Numbered from the stretch's first letter, positions 28,368-37,662 are shown. The stretch is 38,690 nucleotides of DNA from Candidatus Omnitrophota bacterium (GCA_024277375.1 JAJRVD010000023.1:1-38690), one strand, 5' to 3'. Numbers and translations: made by a program. Notes: a model not told the origin generated them from the sequence alone.

Positions 28368-29756
28368 ATGGCTAAAAAAGAATATTGCGGGGTTTTTGGT
28401 ATATTTGATCATGAGCTTGCCGTTGACTTGACTTATCTGGGACTATATTCGTTGCAGCATAGAGGTGAAGAATCATGCGGCATGGCGGTTTTTAACGGTA
28501 AAAAACTGCGTCAGTTAGCGGGGATGGGGCTGGTCTCGGAAGTATTCAATCAAAGCACACTCAAGAAGCTCAAGGGCCGTACGGCAATAGGACATGTGCG
28601 GTACTCCACGACGGGTTCGAGTATACTCAGAAACGCTCAACCTTTTGTTATAAGTCACAATAAAATATCTTTTTCTATCGCTCATAACGGCAATTTAACA
28701 AATACCGTAAAACTTCGCCGCAAGCTTGAAAGAGAAGGCGCTATTTTTCAGACAACGATGGATTCGGAAATTGTTTTACATCTCCTGGTGAGATCTCAAA
28801 AGAAACTTTTTGAAGATCGTCTGGAAGACGCGCTTCGGCAGTGCGAGGGCGCTTACACAATGCTTTTTCTTAACGAGGAGAAGCTTATAGGGGTGAGGGA
28901 TCCGTACGGGTTCCGGCCTTTGTGTTTAGGTAAAAAAGACGGGAAATATGTTCTCGCGAGTGAGACATGTTCGCTGGACCTTATCGACGCCGAATTTGTA
29001 AGGGAAATAGACCCCGGCGAGATCGTTATTGTTTCTAAAGATGGTATAGAATTCAGGAAACCTTTTGAAAAACAAAAGCCGTCACCATGTATTTTCGAGC
29101 TTATTTATTTTGCGCGTCCCGATAGTCATATTTTTGATGATTGCGTTCATCTGGTACGAAAACGCCTGGGGACAATGTTAGCCAGAGAACACTATACCGA
29201 CGCTGATATGGTTATGTCCATTCCGGATTCCGGGAATTGCGCGGCTTTAGGTTATTCGGAAGAATGCGGTATCCCCTTTGAGATAGGGATGGTCAGGAAC
29301 CATTATATAGGAAGGACCTTTATTCAGCCGTCGCAGGAAATGAGAAAGCACGGTGTGAAAATAAAGCTTAATCCCATAAAAGAAGTCTTGAAGGGCAAAC
29401 GCGTTATCGTGGTGGAAGATTCGATCGTAAGGGGCACGACGACCGGCGGAAGGATCAAAGCCATAAGAGACGCGGGGGCAAAAGAGATACATATGCGCAT
29501 AAGCTGTCCGCCTATAAAATTTCCGTGTTTTTATGGAATAGATTTTCCTAACAGGAAAGAGCTTATCGCCAACCAGCTGGAGTCGATCGATGGGATCGCG
29601 AAGTTCATAGGTGTTGACAGTTTGAAATATTTAAGCCTTGATGGGATGCTTAAGGCCGTAAACGGCTGTGGAAGAAGCTTTTGCGACGCGTGTTTTAGCG
29701 GAAAATATCCGACAAAGATTCGCAAGAGAGCAGGAAAATTGGCATTGGAGAAATAA
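28368..29756 (+). CDS. purF: Amidophosphoribosyltransferase (glutamine PRPP amidotransferase)
   Basis: This enzyme makes phosphoribosylamine from PRPP and glutamine, the first step of purine synthesis. It has 462 residues, typical length. The N-terminal Ntn-type glutaminase has a short propeptide, MAKKEY, ahead of the nucleophile Cys7 in CGVFGIFDH, and the glutamine-site motif LQHRGEESCGM. The C-terminal phosphoribosyltransferase domain has the PRPP loop VVEDSIVRGTTTGG at about 347. Four cysteines match the Bacillus-type 4Fe-4S enzyme: in SPCIFELIYFARPDS, in KFPCFYGID, and in SFCDACFSG near the C-terminus. The ATG has AAGGAA about 8 bases upstream. It lies between carB and pyrG on the same strand. 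Confidence 0.95.
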   Translation: MAKKEYCGVFGIFDHELAVDLTYLGLYSLQHRGEESCGMAVFNGKKLRQLAGMGLVSEVFNQSTLKKLKGRTAIGHVRYSTTGSSILRNAQPFVISHNKISFSIAHNGNLTNTVKLRRKLEREGAIFQTTMDSEIVLHLLVRSQKKLFEDRLEDALRQCEGAYTMLFLNEEKLIGVRDPYGFRPLCLGKKDGKYVLASETCSLDLIDAEFVREIDPGEIVIVSKDGIEFRKPFEKQKPSPCIFELIYFARPDSHIFDDCVHLVRKRLGTMLAREHYTDADMVMSIPDSGNCAALGYSEECGIPFEIGMVRNHYIGRTFIQPSQEMRKHGVKIKLNPIKEVLKGKRVIVVEDSIVRGTTTGGRIKAIRDAGAKEIHMRISCPPIKFPCFYGIDFPNRKELIANQLESIDGIAKFIGVDSLKYLSLDGMLKAVNGCGRSFCDACFSGKYPTKIRKRAGKLALEK

Positions 29757-29760
29757 TACA

Positions 29761-29896
29761 CCTTTGTCATCCGGACTGTGTCAAAAGTCACTTTGTGAAG
29801 GATTGCATACGACATATTGTAGGGGTTCGATTCATCGAACCCGATATAACGGGCTTGATAAATCAAGCCCCTACGTCATGATACAGCCTGATTGAC
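29761..29896 (+). repeat. MITE-like palindromic element, copy C (ends degraded)
   Basis: The 56-bp core at 29819-29874 is intact and both hairpins can form. The flanks CTTTGTCATCCGGACTGTGTC and GATACAGCCTGATTGA match the other copies, but the outer GCAAAAC terminal repeats are lost. It fills the purF-pyrG gap and ends about 18 bp before the pyrG ATG. Confidence 0.8.
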
Positions 29897-29913
29897 GATA
29901 AGAAGGAGAGAAT

Positions 29914-31527
29914 ATGGCTAAATACATTTTTGTAACAGGCGGAGTGGTGTCAAGTTTAGGTAAAGGTATAGCCGCGGCGTCGATCGGCAAACTTCTTGAG
30001 TGGAACGGTTACAAAATAGCGCTTATTAAGTGTGATCCCTATATAAACGTTGATCCCGGAACAATGAATCCTTACCAGCACGGCGAGGTATACGTTACAG
30101 ACGATGGAGCCGAAACCGACCTGGACCTCGGCCATTATCACAGGTATACGTCTTCGCCTCTTTCCAAGTGGAGCAATGTTACGACCGGAAAGGTTTATCA
30201 GAAAGTTATAACTAAAGAACGCCGCGGAGATTTTCTGGGAGGAACGGTACAGGTTATCCCGCATATCACGAACGAGATAAAGCATGAGATCCGTCAGGTT
30301 GAGAAAAAATATGACGTTGATGTTGTCTTGGTCGAGATAGGAGGTACGGTCGGGGATATAGAGAGTCTTCCTTTTCTGGAAAGCATTCGCCAGATGAAGA
30401 ATGAAAAAGGTTTTGGCAACGCGATCAATTTGCATCTTACGTTGGTCCCATATATCAAAGCGGCCGGAGAGATGAAGACAAAGCCTACACAGCATTCCGT
30501 AGGAAAGCTCAGGGAGATCGGTATTCAGCCGGAGATACTGATGGTTCGTACCGAAAAGCATCTTCCTGCCGAGGCCAGAAGCAAGATAGCGCTTTTTTGT
30601 AATGTCGAGGAAGATTGTGTCATAGAAGCGAAGGATGTAGATGACGTTTATGAAATACCACTTATGTTCAAGAAGAACGGTCTGGACAAAATATTACTTG
30701 ATAAGCTTAAACTAAAGCGCAAAAAGGGGGCATCCTCAACCAAATGGCAAAAGGCCATCGATATAAGAAAGTCCGCGAAGAAAAAGGTTAAAATAGGTGT
30801 TATAGGCAAGTACATAGCTCTGCAAGATGCCTATAAATCGATTGATGAGTCTCTGCAGCACGGAGCTATTGCCAATAGGATTAAACTTGATCTGATTAAA
30901 TTAGAGGCGGATGATCTGGAGTCGAAGAAGGCAAGTGAACTTAAAGATGTGTTTAAAGATATAACAGGGATCCTGGTGCCAGGAGGATTCGGGGTAAGAG
31001 GAATAAATGGTAAACTCATAGCGGCGAGATATGCCAGAGAGAACGGTATTCCGTATTTCGGGATATGTCTTGGAATGCAGATCGCGGTTATCGAATTCGC
31101 GCGAAATGTTTGTGGACTTAAAAGCGCGAATTCTACGGAATTTAACGCCAGGACCAAATATCCGGTTATATCGTTATTGACGGAACAGAAAGATATAAAG
31201 TGGATGGGCGGAACAATGCGCCTGGGCCAGTATAAGTGTAACCTTAAAGAGGGAAGTATCGTTAGAGAGGTTTATGACGCTGCTATGGTTATGGAGCGGC
31301 ATCGTCACAGATATGAGTTTAACGGTTCTTATAAAGATAAATTCCGAAAAAAGGGCATGATATTAAGTGGTATCCACCCGAAAGGAAAGTTGGTAGAAAT
31401 AATTGAATTAAAGGATCATCCGTGGTATTTAGCGGTTCAGTTCCATCCTGAGTTCAAGTCAAAACCGGACGCGCCGCATCCTTTATTCAGGGCTTTTGTA
31501 AAAGCGGCAAGTGAGTTGGGGCGATAG
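29914..31527 (+). CDS. pyrG: CTP synthase
   Basis: This enzyme converts UTP to CTP using ATP and glutamine. It has 537 residues, the usual length. The N-terminal synthase domain starts KYIFVTGGVVSSLGKGI and has CDPYINVDPGTMNPYQHGEV, TDDGAETDLDLGHYHRY and TTGKVYQKVITKERRGDFLGGT. The C-terminal class I amidotransferase domain has PGGFGVRG, the nucleophile in GICLGMQ (Cys at about 384) and FHPEFKSKP. A strong AAGGAG lies 5 bases before the ATG. MITE copy C lies immediately upstream and copy D immediately downstream. Confidence 0.96.
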   Translation: MAKYIFVTGGVVSSLGKGIAAASIGKLLEWNGYKIALIKCDPYINVDPGTMNPYQHGEVYVTDDGAETDLDLGHYHRYTSSPLSKWSNVTTGKVYQKVITKERRGDFLGGTVQVIPHITNEIKHEIRQVEKKYDVDVVLVEIGGTVGDIESLPFLESIRQMKNEKGFGNAINLHLTLVPYIKAAGEMKTKPTQHSVGKLREIGIQPEILMVRTEKHLPAEARSKIALFCNVEEDCVIEAKDVDDVYEIPLMFKKNGLDKILLDKLKLKRKKGASSTKWQKAIDIRKSAKKKVKIGVIGKYIALQDAYKSIDESLQHGAIANRIKLDLIKLEADDLESKKASELKDVFKDITGILVPGGFGVRGINGKLIAARYARENGIPYFGICLGMQIAVIEFARNVCGLKSANSTEFNARTKYPVISLLTEQKDIKWMGGTMRLGQYKCNLKEGSIVREVYDAAMVMERHRHRYEFNGSYKDKFRKKGMILSGIHPKGKLVEIIELKDHPWYLAVQFHPEFKSKPDAPHPLFRAFVKAASELGR

Positions 31528-31552
31528 AATTAGCGTACGCTGTGCGCTAAAA

Positions 31553-31729
31553 GGGTCCTGCAAAATGGAACTTTTGTCGTTCGGGTTGTGTTGTAATTTG
31601 TTTTGCGGATGGGCGCATGCAATATGCTGTAGGGGTTCGATTTATCGAACCCGATATAACGGGCTTGATAAAGCCAGTCCCTACGTAATGATATAGTTTG
31701 ATTGAAAAAAACAGCGTTTTGCGGGAGTC
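31553..31729 (+). repeat. MITE-like palindromic element, copy D
   Basis: Left end GGGTCCTGCAAAATGG, right end GTTTTGCGGGAGTC. The core is at 31629-31684. The first hairpin is intact, but the second reads GGGCTTGATAAAGCCAGTCCC and has lost most of its pairing. It lies in the pyrG-icd gap and ends about 31 bp before the icd ATG. A longer in-frame start for icd at 31698 falls inside it and is rejected. Confidence 0.85.
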
Positions 31730-31760
31730 TATGTGCGATAGAAAAAAAGGAGAAAGTATT

Positions 31761-32966
31761 ATGAGTGACGCGGCAATAAAAAAAGCAACGGATCATTTTG
31801 CGGGACTTATTCAGGAGCAGTTGGATCGCATTAAAACAATGAAGGAGCAGGACGATTGGACTGATTATGCTTCTCTTAAGCCCGTCACAATAGGTATATG
31901 CTGGGGTGACGGCATAGGCAAAATAATATCGGATCACGCACAGCGTGTCCTGGAGCATATGCTTAAAGAAGAGGTAGCTGCCGGACGCGTAGAATTCCGG
32001 GCTATCGAAGGGCTTACAATAGAGAACAGGGCAAAACATAACAAGGCAATACCGGACGATGTTTTGGAGGAAATAAAGAAATGTCATGTTATCCTGAAGG
32101 GTCCGACTACTACTCCCCAGGACGGGGACGAGTGGCCAAACATTGAAAGCGCTAACGTAGCTATGCGTCGGGAACTCGACCTTTTTGCCAATGTACGTCC
32201 CGTAAAGATCCCTGCCGAGGGCATCAACTGGTGTTTCTTCCGAGAAAACACTGAGGGCGCGTATGTTTTGGGATCCAGAGGTGTAAATGTGGGTGACGAT
32301 CTGAGTGTAGATTTTAAGGTAATAACCGAACAGGGCGCGGAACGTATAATTCGCATGGCTTTTGAATACGCGAGGAAAAACGGTTTGAAAAAAGTTACGG
32401 CAGTCACGAAGTCAAACGTAATTAAAACGACCGACGGAAGGTTTTCGCGCGTAGCTAAACGCGTTGCTGAGGAATACAAGCAATATGGTATAGAACAGGA
32501 TGAATGGTACATAGATATAATGACGGCAAAATTGATCGATCCTGAACGTCGATCGGACTTTCAGGTTATCACTCTTCCAAACCTTTACGGGGATATTATT
32601 ACCGACGAAGCCGCTCAGCTTCAAGGTGGAGTCGGTACCGCGGGCAGCGCTAATATCGGCAAAAAATGGGCGATGTTCGAGGCGATACACGGCAGTGCGC
32701 CGCGCATGGTAAAAGAGGGACGCGATATTTATGCCGATCCTTCCTCAATGATAAGGGCCGCCGCTATGCTTATCAGGCATATCGGGTTTCCCGAAAGAGC
32801 GGATCAGCTTGATATGGCGCTTGAGGTTTGTGGTCAATTTGAGAAGAAACTCTCTATCACCGGTCGGGATAATGGCGCTACGGGAGAAGAGTTCACCAGA
32901 TATCTGTTGGATTGGGTCGAGAACAGCGCGCTTGAAAATAAATGGAAGGAATGCGTAGGGGTGTAA
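31761..32966 (+). CDS. icd: Isocitrate/isopropylmalate dehydrogenase family protein, probably isocitrate dehydrogenase
   Basis: This 401-residue protein belongs to the beta-decarboxylating dehydrogenases. Motifs in order: GDGIG; the substrate-binding SANVAMRRELDLFANVRP, which matches isocitrate rather than isopropylmalate enzymes; RENTEGAY; the catalytic-lysine region VTKSNVIKTTDGRF; and the metal-binding NLYGDIITDEAAQLQGG. The coenzyme loop reads HGSAPRMVKEGRDIYADPSS. It has neither the Asp-Ile usual in NAD enzymes nor the Lys-Tyr of E. coli NADP enzyme, so coenzyme choice is uncertain. The start at 31761 has AAGGAGA 8 bases upstream. It would supply 2-oxoglutarate for glutamate and glutamine, which fits its place among amidotransferase genes. 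guaA begins 5 bp after its stop. Confidence 0.75.
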   Translation: MSDAAIKKATDHFAGLIQEQLDRIKTMKEQDDWTDYASLKPVTIGICWGDGIGKIISDHAQRVLEHMLKEEVAAGRVEFRAIEGLTIENRAKHNKAIPDDVLEEIKKCHVILKGPTTTPQDGDEWPNIESANVAMRRELDLFANVRPVKIPAEGINWCFFRENTEGAYVLGSRGVNVGDDLSVDFKVITEQGAERIIRMAFEYARKNGLKKVTAVTKSNVIKTTDGRFSRVAKRVAEEYKQYGIEQDEWYIDIMTAKLIDPERRSDFQVITLPNLYGDIITDEAAQLQGGVGTAGSANIGKKWAMFEAIHGSAPRMVKEGRDIYADPSSMIRAAAMLIRHIGFPERADQLDMALEVCGQFEKKLSITGRDNGATGEEFTRYLLDWVENSALENKWKECVGV

Positions 32967-32971
32967 TCAAC

Positions 32972-34519
32972 ATGGCAGAAAATAAAGAGGGCATACTAAT
33001 AATTGATTTCGGATCGCAGTATGTTCAGCTTATCGCGCGCCGCATAAGGGAACAGCGGGTCCATTCGATAGTTGAGCCTCCTACTATATCCATCAAGAAG
33101 ATCAAAGAGATCAATCCTTCGGGAATAATATTTTCAGGAGGACCTTCAAGCGTATATGACAAGGGAGCGCCATCTTTTGACAAGCGTGTGTTCGATCTTG
33201 GCGTTCCGGTTTTGGGTATATGTTACGGCATGCAGTTCATTGGCAAATCTATGAAGGGTAACATCATCAAAAGCGGTAAGAGAGAATATGGACGCACCAT
33301 TATCCGGTTCAAAAGACGAAACAAGTTGTTTAAAGGGATCAATCCGAAAAGTGTGGTCTTGATGAGCCATCGCGATAAGGTAGGTAGATTGCCAAAAGGG
33401 TTTAGTTCTATCGCTTTGAGCGAGAACACAAAATGCGCGGCGTTTCATAACCCAAAACAAGATATCTATGGTGTACAGTTCCATCCGGAGGTAGTACATA
33501 CCGAAGAGGGCAAAAAAATACTCAGGAACTTTTTGTTTGATATCTGCGGGTGTAAAAAGACCTGGACTATGAAGTCGTTCATAGATAAGAAAATTAAGGC
33601 GGTGCAAGAGCGTGTAGGAGATAAGGATGTGATCCTGGGTCTTTCCGGTGGTGTTGATTCGACAGTAAGCGCGGTACTTCTTCATAAGGCGTTGGGGGAA
33701 AGATTGCACTGCATCTTTGTTGATAACGGCCTTTTGCGTAAAGGTGAAGTTGAGAGGGTTGAGAAACTTTTTAAAAAAAATATAAAATTGGATCTTATAA
33801 CAATAGACGCGCGAAAAAGATTTCTAAAGGCGCTCAAAGATGTGACCGATCCGGAGAAAAAACGAAAGATAATCGGGGAGATCTTTATCCGTGTTTTTGA
33901 AGAGGCGTCAAAGAAGATCAAAAACGTGAAATTTCTCGCGCAGGGTACTCTGTATCCCGACGTTATCGAATCACACACATTTTTTGGCGGTCCAAGCAAG
34001 GTTATAAAGTCGCACCATAACGTAGGCGGGCTTCCCAAAAAAATGGGCCTGAAGTTGGTGGAACCCCTCAGGGATCTTTTTAAGGACGAGGTGAGAGAAG
34101 TTGGGAAAGAGTTGGCTTTGGCAGACGAACTAACAGGCCGACAGCCTTTCCCTGGACCCGGGCTCGCGGTCAGGATAGTGGGTGCTATAACGGAAAAACG
34201 ACTGAATATATTGCAGGAAGCCGACTGGATCATAATTGATATAGCGAAAAAGAGAAAGGTCTATTCTAAGACCTGGCAGATATTCGGTGTTTTTCTTCCC
34301 ATAAGGAGCGTTGGTGTTATGGGAGATGCCCGGACATATGAAAACGCTATCGCTATACGGGCCGTAACCAGCGTTGATGGGATGACCGCGGACTGGGCGA
34401 AGATCCCTTACGATGTATTGGGAGAGATGTCAAATCGCATTATTAATCAAATCGAAGGGGTTAACAGAGTCGTTTTTGACATAAGTTCCAAGCCTCCAAG
34501 CACAATCGAGTGGGAGTAG
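32972..34519 (+). CDS. guaA: GMP synthase (glutamine-hydrolysing)
   Basis: This enzyme aminates XMP to GMP using glutamine and ATP. It has 515 residues, the usual length for the two-domain form. The N-terminal class I amidotransferase domain has ILIIDFGSQYVQLIARRIRE, IIFSGGPSSVY, the nucleophile in GICYGMQFIG (Cys at about 84) and FHPEVVHTEEG. The ATP-pyrophosphatase domain has the PP-loop LGLSGGVDSTVSAVLL at about 221. The C-terminal dimerisation domain has KSHHNVGGLP, GRQPFPGPGLAVRI and the terminal KPPSTIEWE. The start at 32972 follows AGGGG by about 10 bases; a longer frame from 32942 would overlap icd and lacks conservation. It is tightly linked to icd, suggesting co-translation. Confidence 0.96.
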   Translation: MAENKEGILIIDFGSQYVQLIARRIREQRVHSIVEPPTISIKKIKEINPSGIIFSGGPSSVYDKGAPSFDKRVFDLGVPVLGICYGMQFIGKSMKGNIIKSGKREYGRTIIRFKRRNKLFKGINPKSVVLMSHRDKVGRLPKGFSSIALSENTKCAAFHNPKQDIYGVQFHPEVVHTEEGKKILRNFLFDICGCKKTWTMKSFIDKKIKAVQERVGDKDVILGLSGGVDSTVSAVLLHKALGERLHCIFVDNGLLRKGEVERVEKLFKKNIKLDLITIDARKRFLKALKDVTDPEKKRKIIGEIFIRVFEEASKKIKNVKFLAQGTLYPDVIESHTFFGGPSKVIKSHHNVGGLPKKMGLKLVEPLRDLFKDEVREVGKELALADELTGRQPFPGPGLAVRIVGAITEKRLNILQEADWIIIDIAKKRKVYSKTWQIFGVFLPIRSVGVMGDARTYENAIAIRAVTSVDGMTADWAKIPYDVLGEMSNRIINQIEGVNRVVFDISSKPPSTIEWE

Positions 34520-34576
34520 TGTTCTAGGTAGGTGGCAGGTTTTAGGTGTTGGGCGACAGGGGAGAGCTACAAAAAT

Positions 34577-34759
34577 TAGACTTGTGCAAAATAGAGTTTT
34601 CGTCATTCAGGCTGTACCGTAATTTGTTTCGAGAATGGACGCATACAACATATTGTAGGGGTTCGTTTCATCAAAACCGATATAACGGGCTTGATGAATC
34701 AAGCCCCTACATTATGACACAGTCTGATCGAAAAAAAACATCGTTTTGCACAAGCCTAA
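34577..34759 (+). repeat. MITE-like palindromic element, copy E
   Basis: The terminal repeats are TTAGACTTGTGCAAAA (34577-34592) and TTTTGCACAAGCCTAA (34744-34759), a 16-bp match with one difference, the clearest ends in the window. The core is at 34655-34710. Here the first hairpin is degraded (GGTTCGTTTCATCAAAACC) and the second is intact, the reverse of copy D. It ends 20 bp before the purL ATG; only the Shine-Dalgarno region lies between. Confidence 0.88.
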
Positions 34760-34779
34760 CAAAAATAAGATAGGAGATC

Positions 34780-37662
34780 ATGAAAACCGCAAGAATTGAA
34801 GTACGAGACAAAAAGGGCATATACGACGCTGTCGCCGAAGGCTTGAAACAGGATATTAGAGACCTGGGCGTCAAAGGCGTGAAGGACGTTGAATATATTC
34901 AAGCGTACACATTAAGAGGAAATTTCAGCAGGCAGAATGTTCTTCTGATAGCCAAAGATGTACTGACTGACAGCGTATCGCAGGAATGTGATCATACCGG
35001 CGGATTTGGAACCAGGGCTTCAAGGAGTTGTCATACCGTCGAGGTGGCCTACAATCCCGGGGTTATGGACCCGGTCGAAGAAAGTGTTATGAAGGCTGTC
35101 AGGGACATGAAGATAAAGGGCATAGAGTCCATAAAGACCTCAAAAAAATACATTATTAAAGGGACTCTTTCTAAGTCGCAAGTCAAAAAAATAACGGACA
35201 GACTTCTTTATAACAAAATTGTGCAGCACGTTGTTTCCGGGGATGAAGACGCGACGGAATTAGAGCCATATAAGTTCAAACATGTTGAGGTCGATCTTTT
35301 GGCGTCTTCAGATAAAGATCTTCTGAAAATAAGCCGCGAGGGGCAATTGTATTTGAGTCTTGAGGAGATGAAGACCGCTCAAAACTATTTCAAAAAGCTT
35401 AAGAGGAATCCGACTGACTGCGAGCTTGAGACAATAGCGCAGACATGGAGTGAGCATTGTAAACATAAAACGATGATGGGCGCCATTCAGTACGAAGGTA
35501 AAAGGTTTAAAAATCTTATTAAAGAAACCGTAATGAAGGTAACGAAAGAACTCAATAAACCGTGGTGCGTATCGGTGTTTGTGGATAACGCGGGGATAAT
35601 AAAATTTGATTCGAAACACGATATTTGTTTTAAAGTCGAAACGCATAACCATCCGTCCGCTCTTGAACCGTATGGAGGGGCTGAAACCGGGATAGGCGGT
35701 GTTATCCGGGACCCGATGGGAACGGGGCGAGGGTCCAAACCCATAATTAATACCGACGTTTTCTGTTTTGGTTTCCCGGATGTATCCGTAGCGTCTACAC
35801 CCAAAGGAGCGCTACATCCAAAGCGTGTTCTTAAGGGAGTAGTAAGCGGCGTGCGTGATTATGGCAACAAAATGGGAATACCTACGGTTAATGGCGCCGT
35901 TTGTTTTGATGAACGATATACAGGGAACCCGCTGGTTTTTTGCGGAAATGTGGGAGTAATGCCCGTGAAATATTCGACTAAGAAGGTGTCGTCCGGGGAT
36001 CTTATTGTCGCTGTCGGCGGCAGGACCGGTCGGGATGGTATACATGGCGCCACATTTTCGTCGGCAGAGCTGACATCGGAATCGGAATCGATCTCTTCTA
36101 CAGCAGTTCAGATAGGTAATCCTATTACGGAGAAAAAGGTTCTGGATACACTTCTTAAGACCCGGGACCTTGATCTCTATGACGCGATCACTGATTGCGG
36201 AGCGGGCGGGTTTTCAAGCGCGGTGGGAGAGATGGGCGAAGAGACGGGAGCCGAAGTGCATCTTGATAAAGCCCCACTGAAATATAACGGTCTTAAGCCG
36301 TGGGAAATATGGGTTTCGGAGGCTCAGGAAAGAATGGTTCTGGCCGTAAAACCCCGAAAGCTAAAACGTCTTATGAGTGTTTTTGAAAGCGAGAATGTTG
36401 AAGCTACCGTAATAGGGAAATTTACAAATACTAAAAAATTGGTTCTCTACTACAAGAAAAACAAAGTAGCTGACATAGACATGTCGTTTGTTCACGGTGG
36501 GATCCCGAGGGTTATTAGAACGGCTACCTGGAAGAAGAGGAAAGAAGATAAAAATATACTGCCCGCGAAAAAAGCGGATCTTACGGATGACTTGAAAAAA
36601 GTTCTTTCAACCTGGAATGTATGCAGCAAAGAGTGGATAATAAGACAGTATGACCATGAAGTACAGGGAGGCAGCGTTCTCAAGCCGCTGATCGGGGTTG
36701 ATAATGACGCTCCGGCAGACGCGTCTGTTACTCGTCCGTTCCTGAATAGCAACAAGGGGATCGTTCTTTCTAATGGGATCAATACCAGATACGGTGATAT
36801 CGATCCTTACTGGATGGCCGCCAGCGTAATAGATGAGGCCTTACGTCAAATAGTTGCCGTAGGTGGCGGTCTGAAACAAGTGGCGATACTGGATAATTTT
36901 TGCTGGGGAAATACGGAAAAAAGTGAACAGCTGGGCGGCCTTGTGCGAGCGTCGCAGGCATGTTATGACATGGCGAAAGTGTATGGGACACCGTTCATAT
37001 CAGGTAAAGACAGTCTGAATAATGAGTTTAATACCGGCAAGAAGACCGTTTCTATCCCTCCGACGTTATTGATATCGGCCATAGGGGTTGTGGATGACGT
37101 TCGTAAGACGATATCTTCTGACGCTAAAAAGCCCGGTAATTCCCTCTATGTTGTGGGAAAAACTTTTCAGGAAATGGGCGGAAGCCAATATTTTCTGGTG
37201 AAGAAAAAAACCGGTGGCCGCGTCCCCAGGGTTGACCCTGTTAAATCTTTAAAACTTATGAAAAAATTAAGTTTGGCGATAAACAAGGGAATAGTGGCTT
37301 CATGTCACGATTGTTCCGAGGGGGGTATAGCGGTTGCCCTCTCGGAGATGCTTTTCGGAGGCGGCATCGGAGCGGAAGTTTCTGTTAAGGGAATACCCCG
37401 GGTAAGTTCAATAAAGCGAGACGATGTTCTTTTGTTCTCTGAATCGAATTCCAGATTTGTTGTAGAAATTCCCTCTGACAAAGAAAAAGCGTTTGAGAGA
37501 GCGATGAAGGGTATCTCTCTTGGAAAAATAGGACACCTTGTCGAACGCCCCGAGTTTGTTGTAACCGGGTCGAATGGTAAGGAGATAGTTAGTGCCAGGA
37601 TAAATACACTTAAAGATAACTGGAAGAAACCATTTAAAAGGCTGATGCATGAAAAAAGTTAA
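34780..37662 (+). CDS. purL: Phosphoribosylformylglycinamidine synthase, PurS-PurS-PurL fusion
   Basis: This protein makes FGAM from FGAR, ATP and ammonia delivered by PurQ. It has 960 residues, between the stand-alone small PurL (about 740) and the large PurL (about 1,300). The first 165 residues hold two PurS-like units, each beta-strand, helix, 'lGvkgv', strand: ARIEVRDKKGIYD to TLRGNF, and HTVEVAYNPGVMDP to IIKGTL. They probably form in one chain the dimer that PurS forms as a separate protein. The linker then reads AQTWSEHCKHKTM (about 220). The synthase core has ETHNHPSALEPYGGAETGIGG (split motif, about 287) and SCHDCSEGGIAVALSEM (about 840). No amidotransferase domain is fused. GGAG lies close to the ATG. 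The end overlaps purQ by 14 bp. Confidence 0.94.
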   Translation: MKTARIEVRDKKGIYDAVAEGLKQDIRDLGVKGVKDVEYIQAYTLRGNFSRQNVLLIAKDVLTDSVSQECDHTGGFGTRASRSCHTVEVAYNPGVMDPVEESVMKAVRDMKIKGIESIKTSKKYIIKGTLSKSQVKKITDRLLYNKIVQHVVSGDEDATELEPYKFKHVEVDLLASSDKDLLKISREGQLYLSLEEMKTAQNYFKKLKRNPTDCELETIAQTWSEHCKHKTMMGAIQYEGKRFKNLIKETVMKVTKELNKPWCVSVFVDNAGIIKFDSKHDICFKVETHNHPSALEPYGGAETGIGGVIRDPMGTGRGSKPIINTDVFCFGFPDVSVASTPKGALHPKRVLKGVVSGVRDYGNKMGIPTVNGAVCFDERYTGNPLVFCGNVGVMPVKYSTKKVSSGDLIVAVGGRTGRDGIHGATFSSAELTSESESISSTAVQIGNPITEKKVLDTLLKTRDLDLYDAITDCGAGGFSSAVGEMGEETGAEVHLDKAPLKYNGLKPWEIWVSEAQERMVLAVKPRKLKRLMSVFESENVEATVIGKFTNTKKLVLYYKKNKVADIDMSFVHGGIPRVIRTATWKKRKEDKNILPAKKADLTDDLKKVLSTWNVCSKEWIIRQYDHEVQGGSVLKPLIGVDNDAPADASVTRPFLNSNKGIVLSNGINTRYGDIDPYWMAASVIDEALRQIVAVGGGLKQVAILDNFCWGNTEKSEQLGGLVRASQACYDMAKVYGTPFISGKDSLNNEFNTGKKTVSIPPTLLISAIGVVDDVRKTISSDAKKPGNSLYVVGKTFQEMGGSQYFLVKKKTGGRVPRVDPVKSLKLMKKLSLAINKGIVASCHDCSEGGIAVALSEMLFGGGIGAEVSVKGIPRVSSIKRDDVLLFSESNSRFVVEIPSDKEKAFERAMKGISLGKIGHLVERPEFVVTGSNGKEIVSARINTLKDNWKKPFKRLMHEKS

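Noticed and set aside
31531-31727. Small plus-strand and minus-strand frames in the MITE copies, such as those near 29668, 31511, 34546 and 38281.
   Set aside because: The translations resemble each other (for example 'CRGSIHRTRYNG') only because the DNA element is repeated; no ribosome sites, and they overlap real genes.
31698-31760. Longer N-terminus of the isocitrate-dehydrogenase-like protein from 31698.
   Set aside because: It would be translated from the MITE element; a strong Shine-Dalgarno precedes 31761.
18711-34759. Promoter carried in the left half of the MITE-like element.
   Set aside because: TTGTTT and TATAAC or TACAAT-like boxes occur, but spacing is only about 14 bp and the boxes are not conserved between copies.
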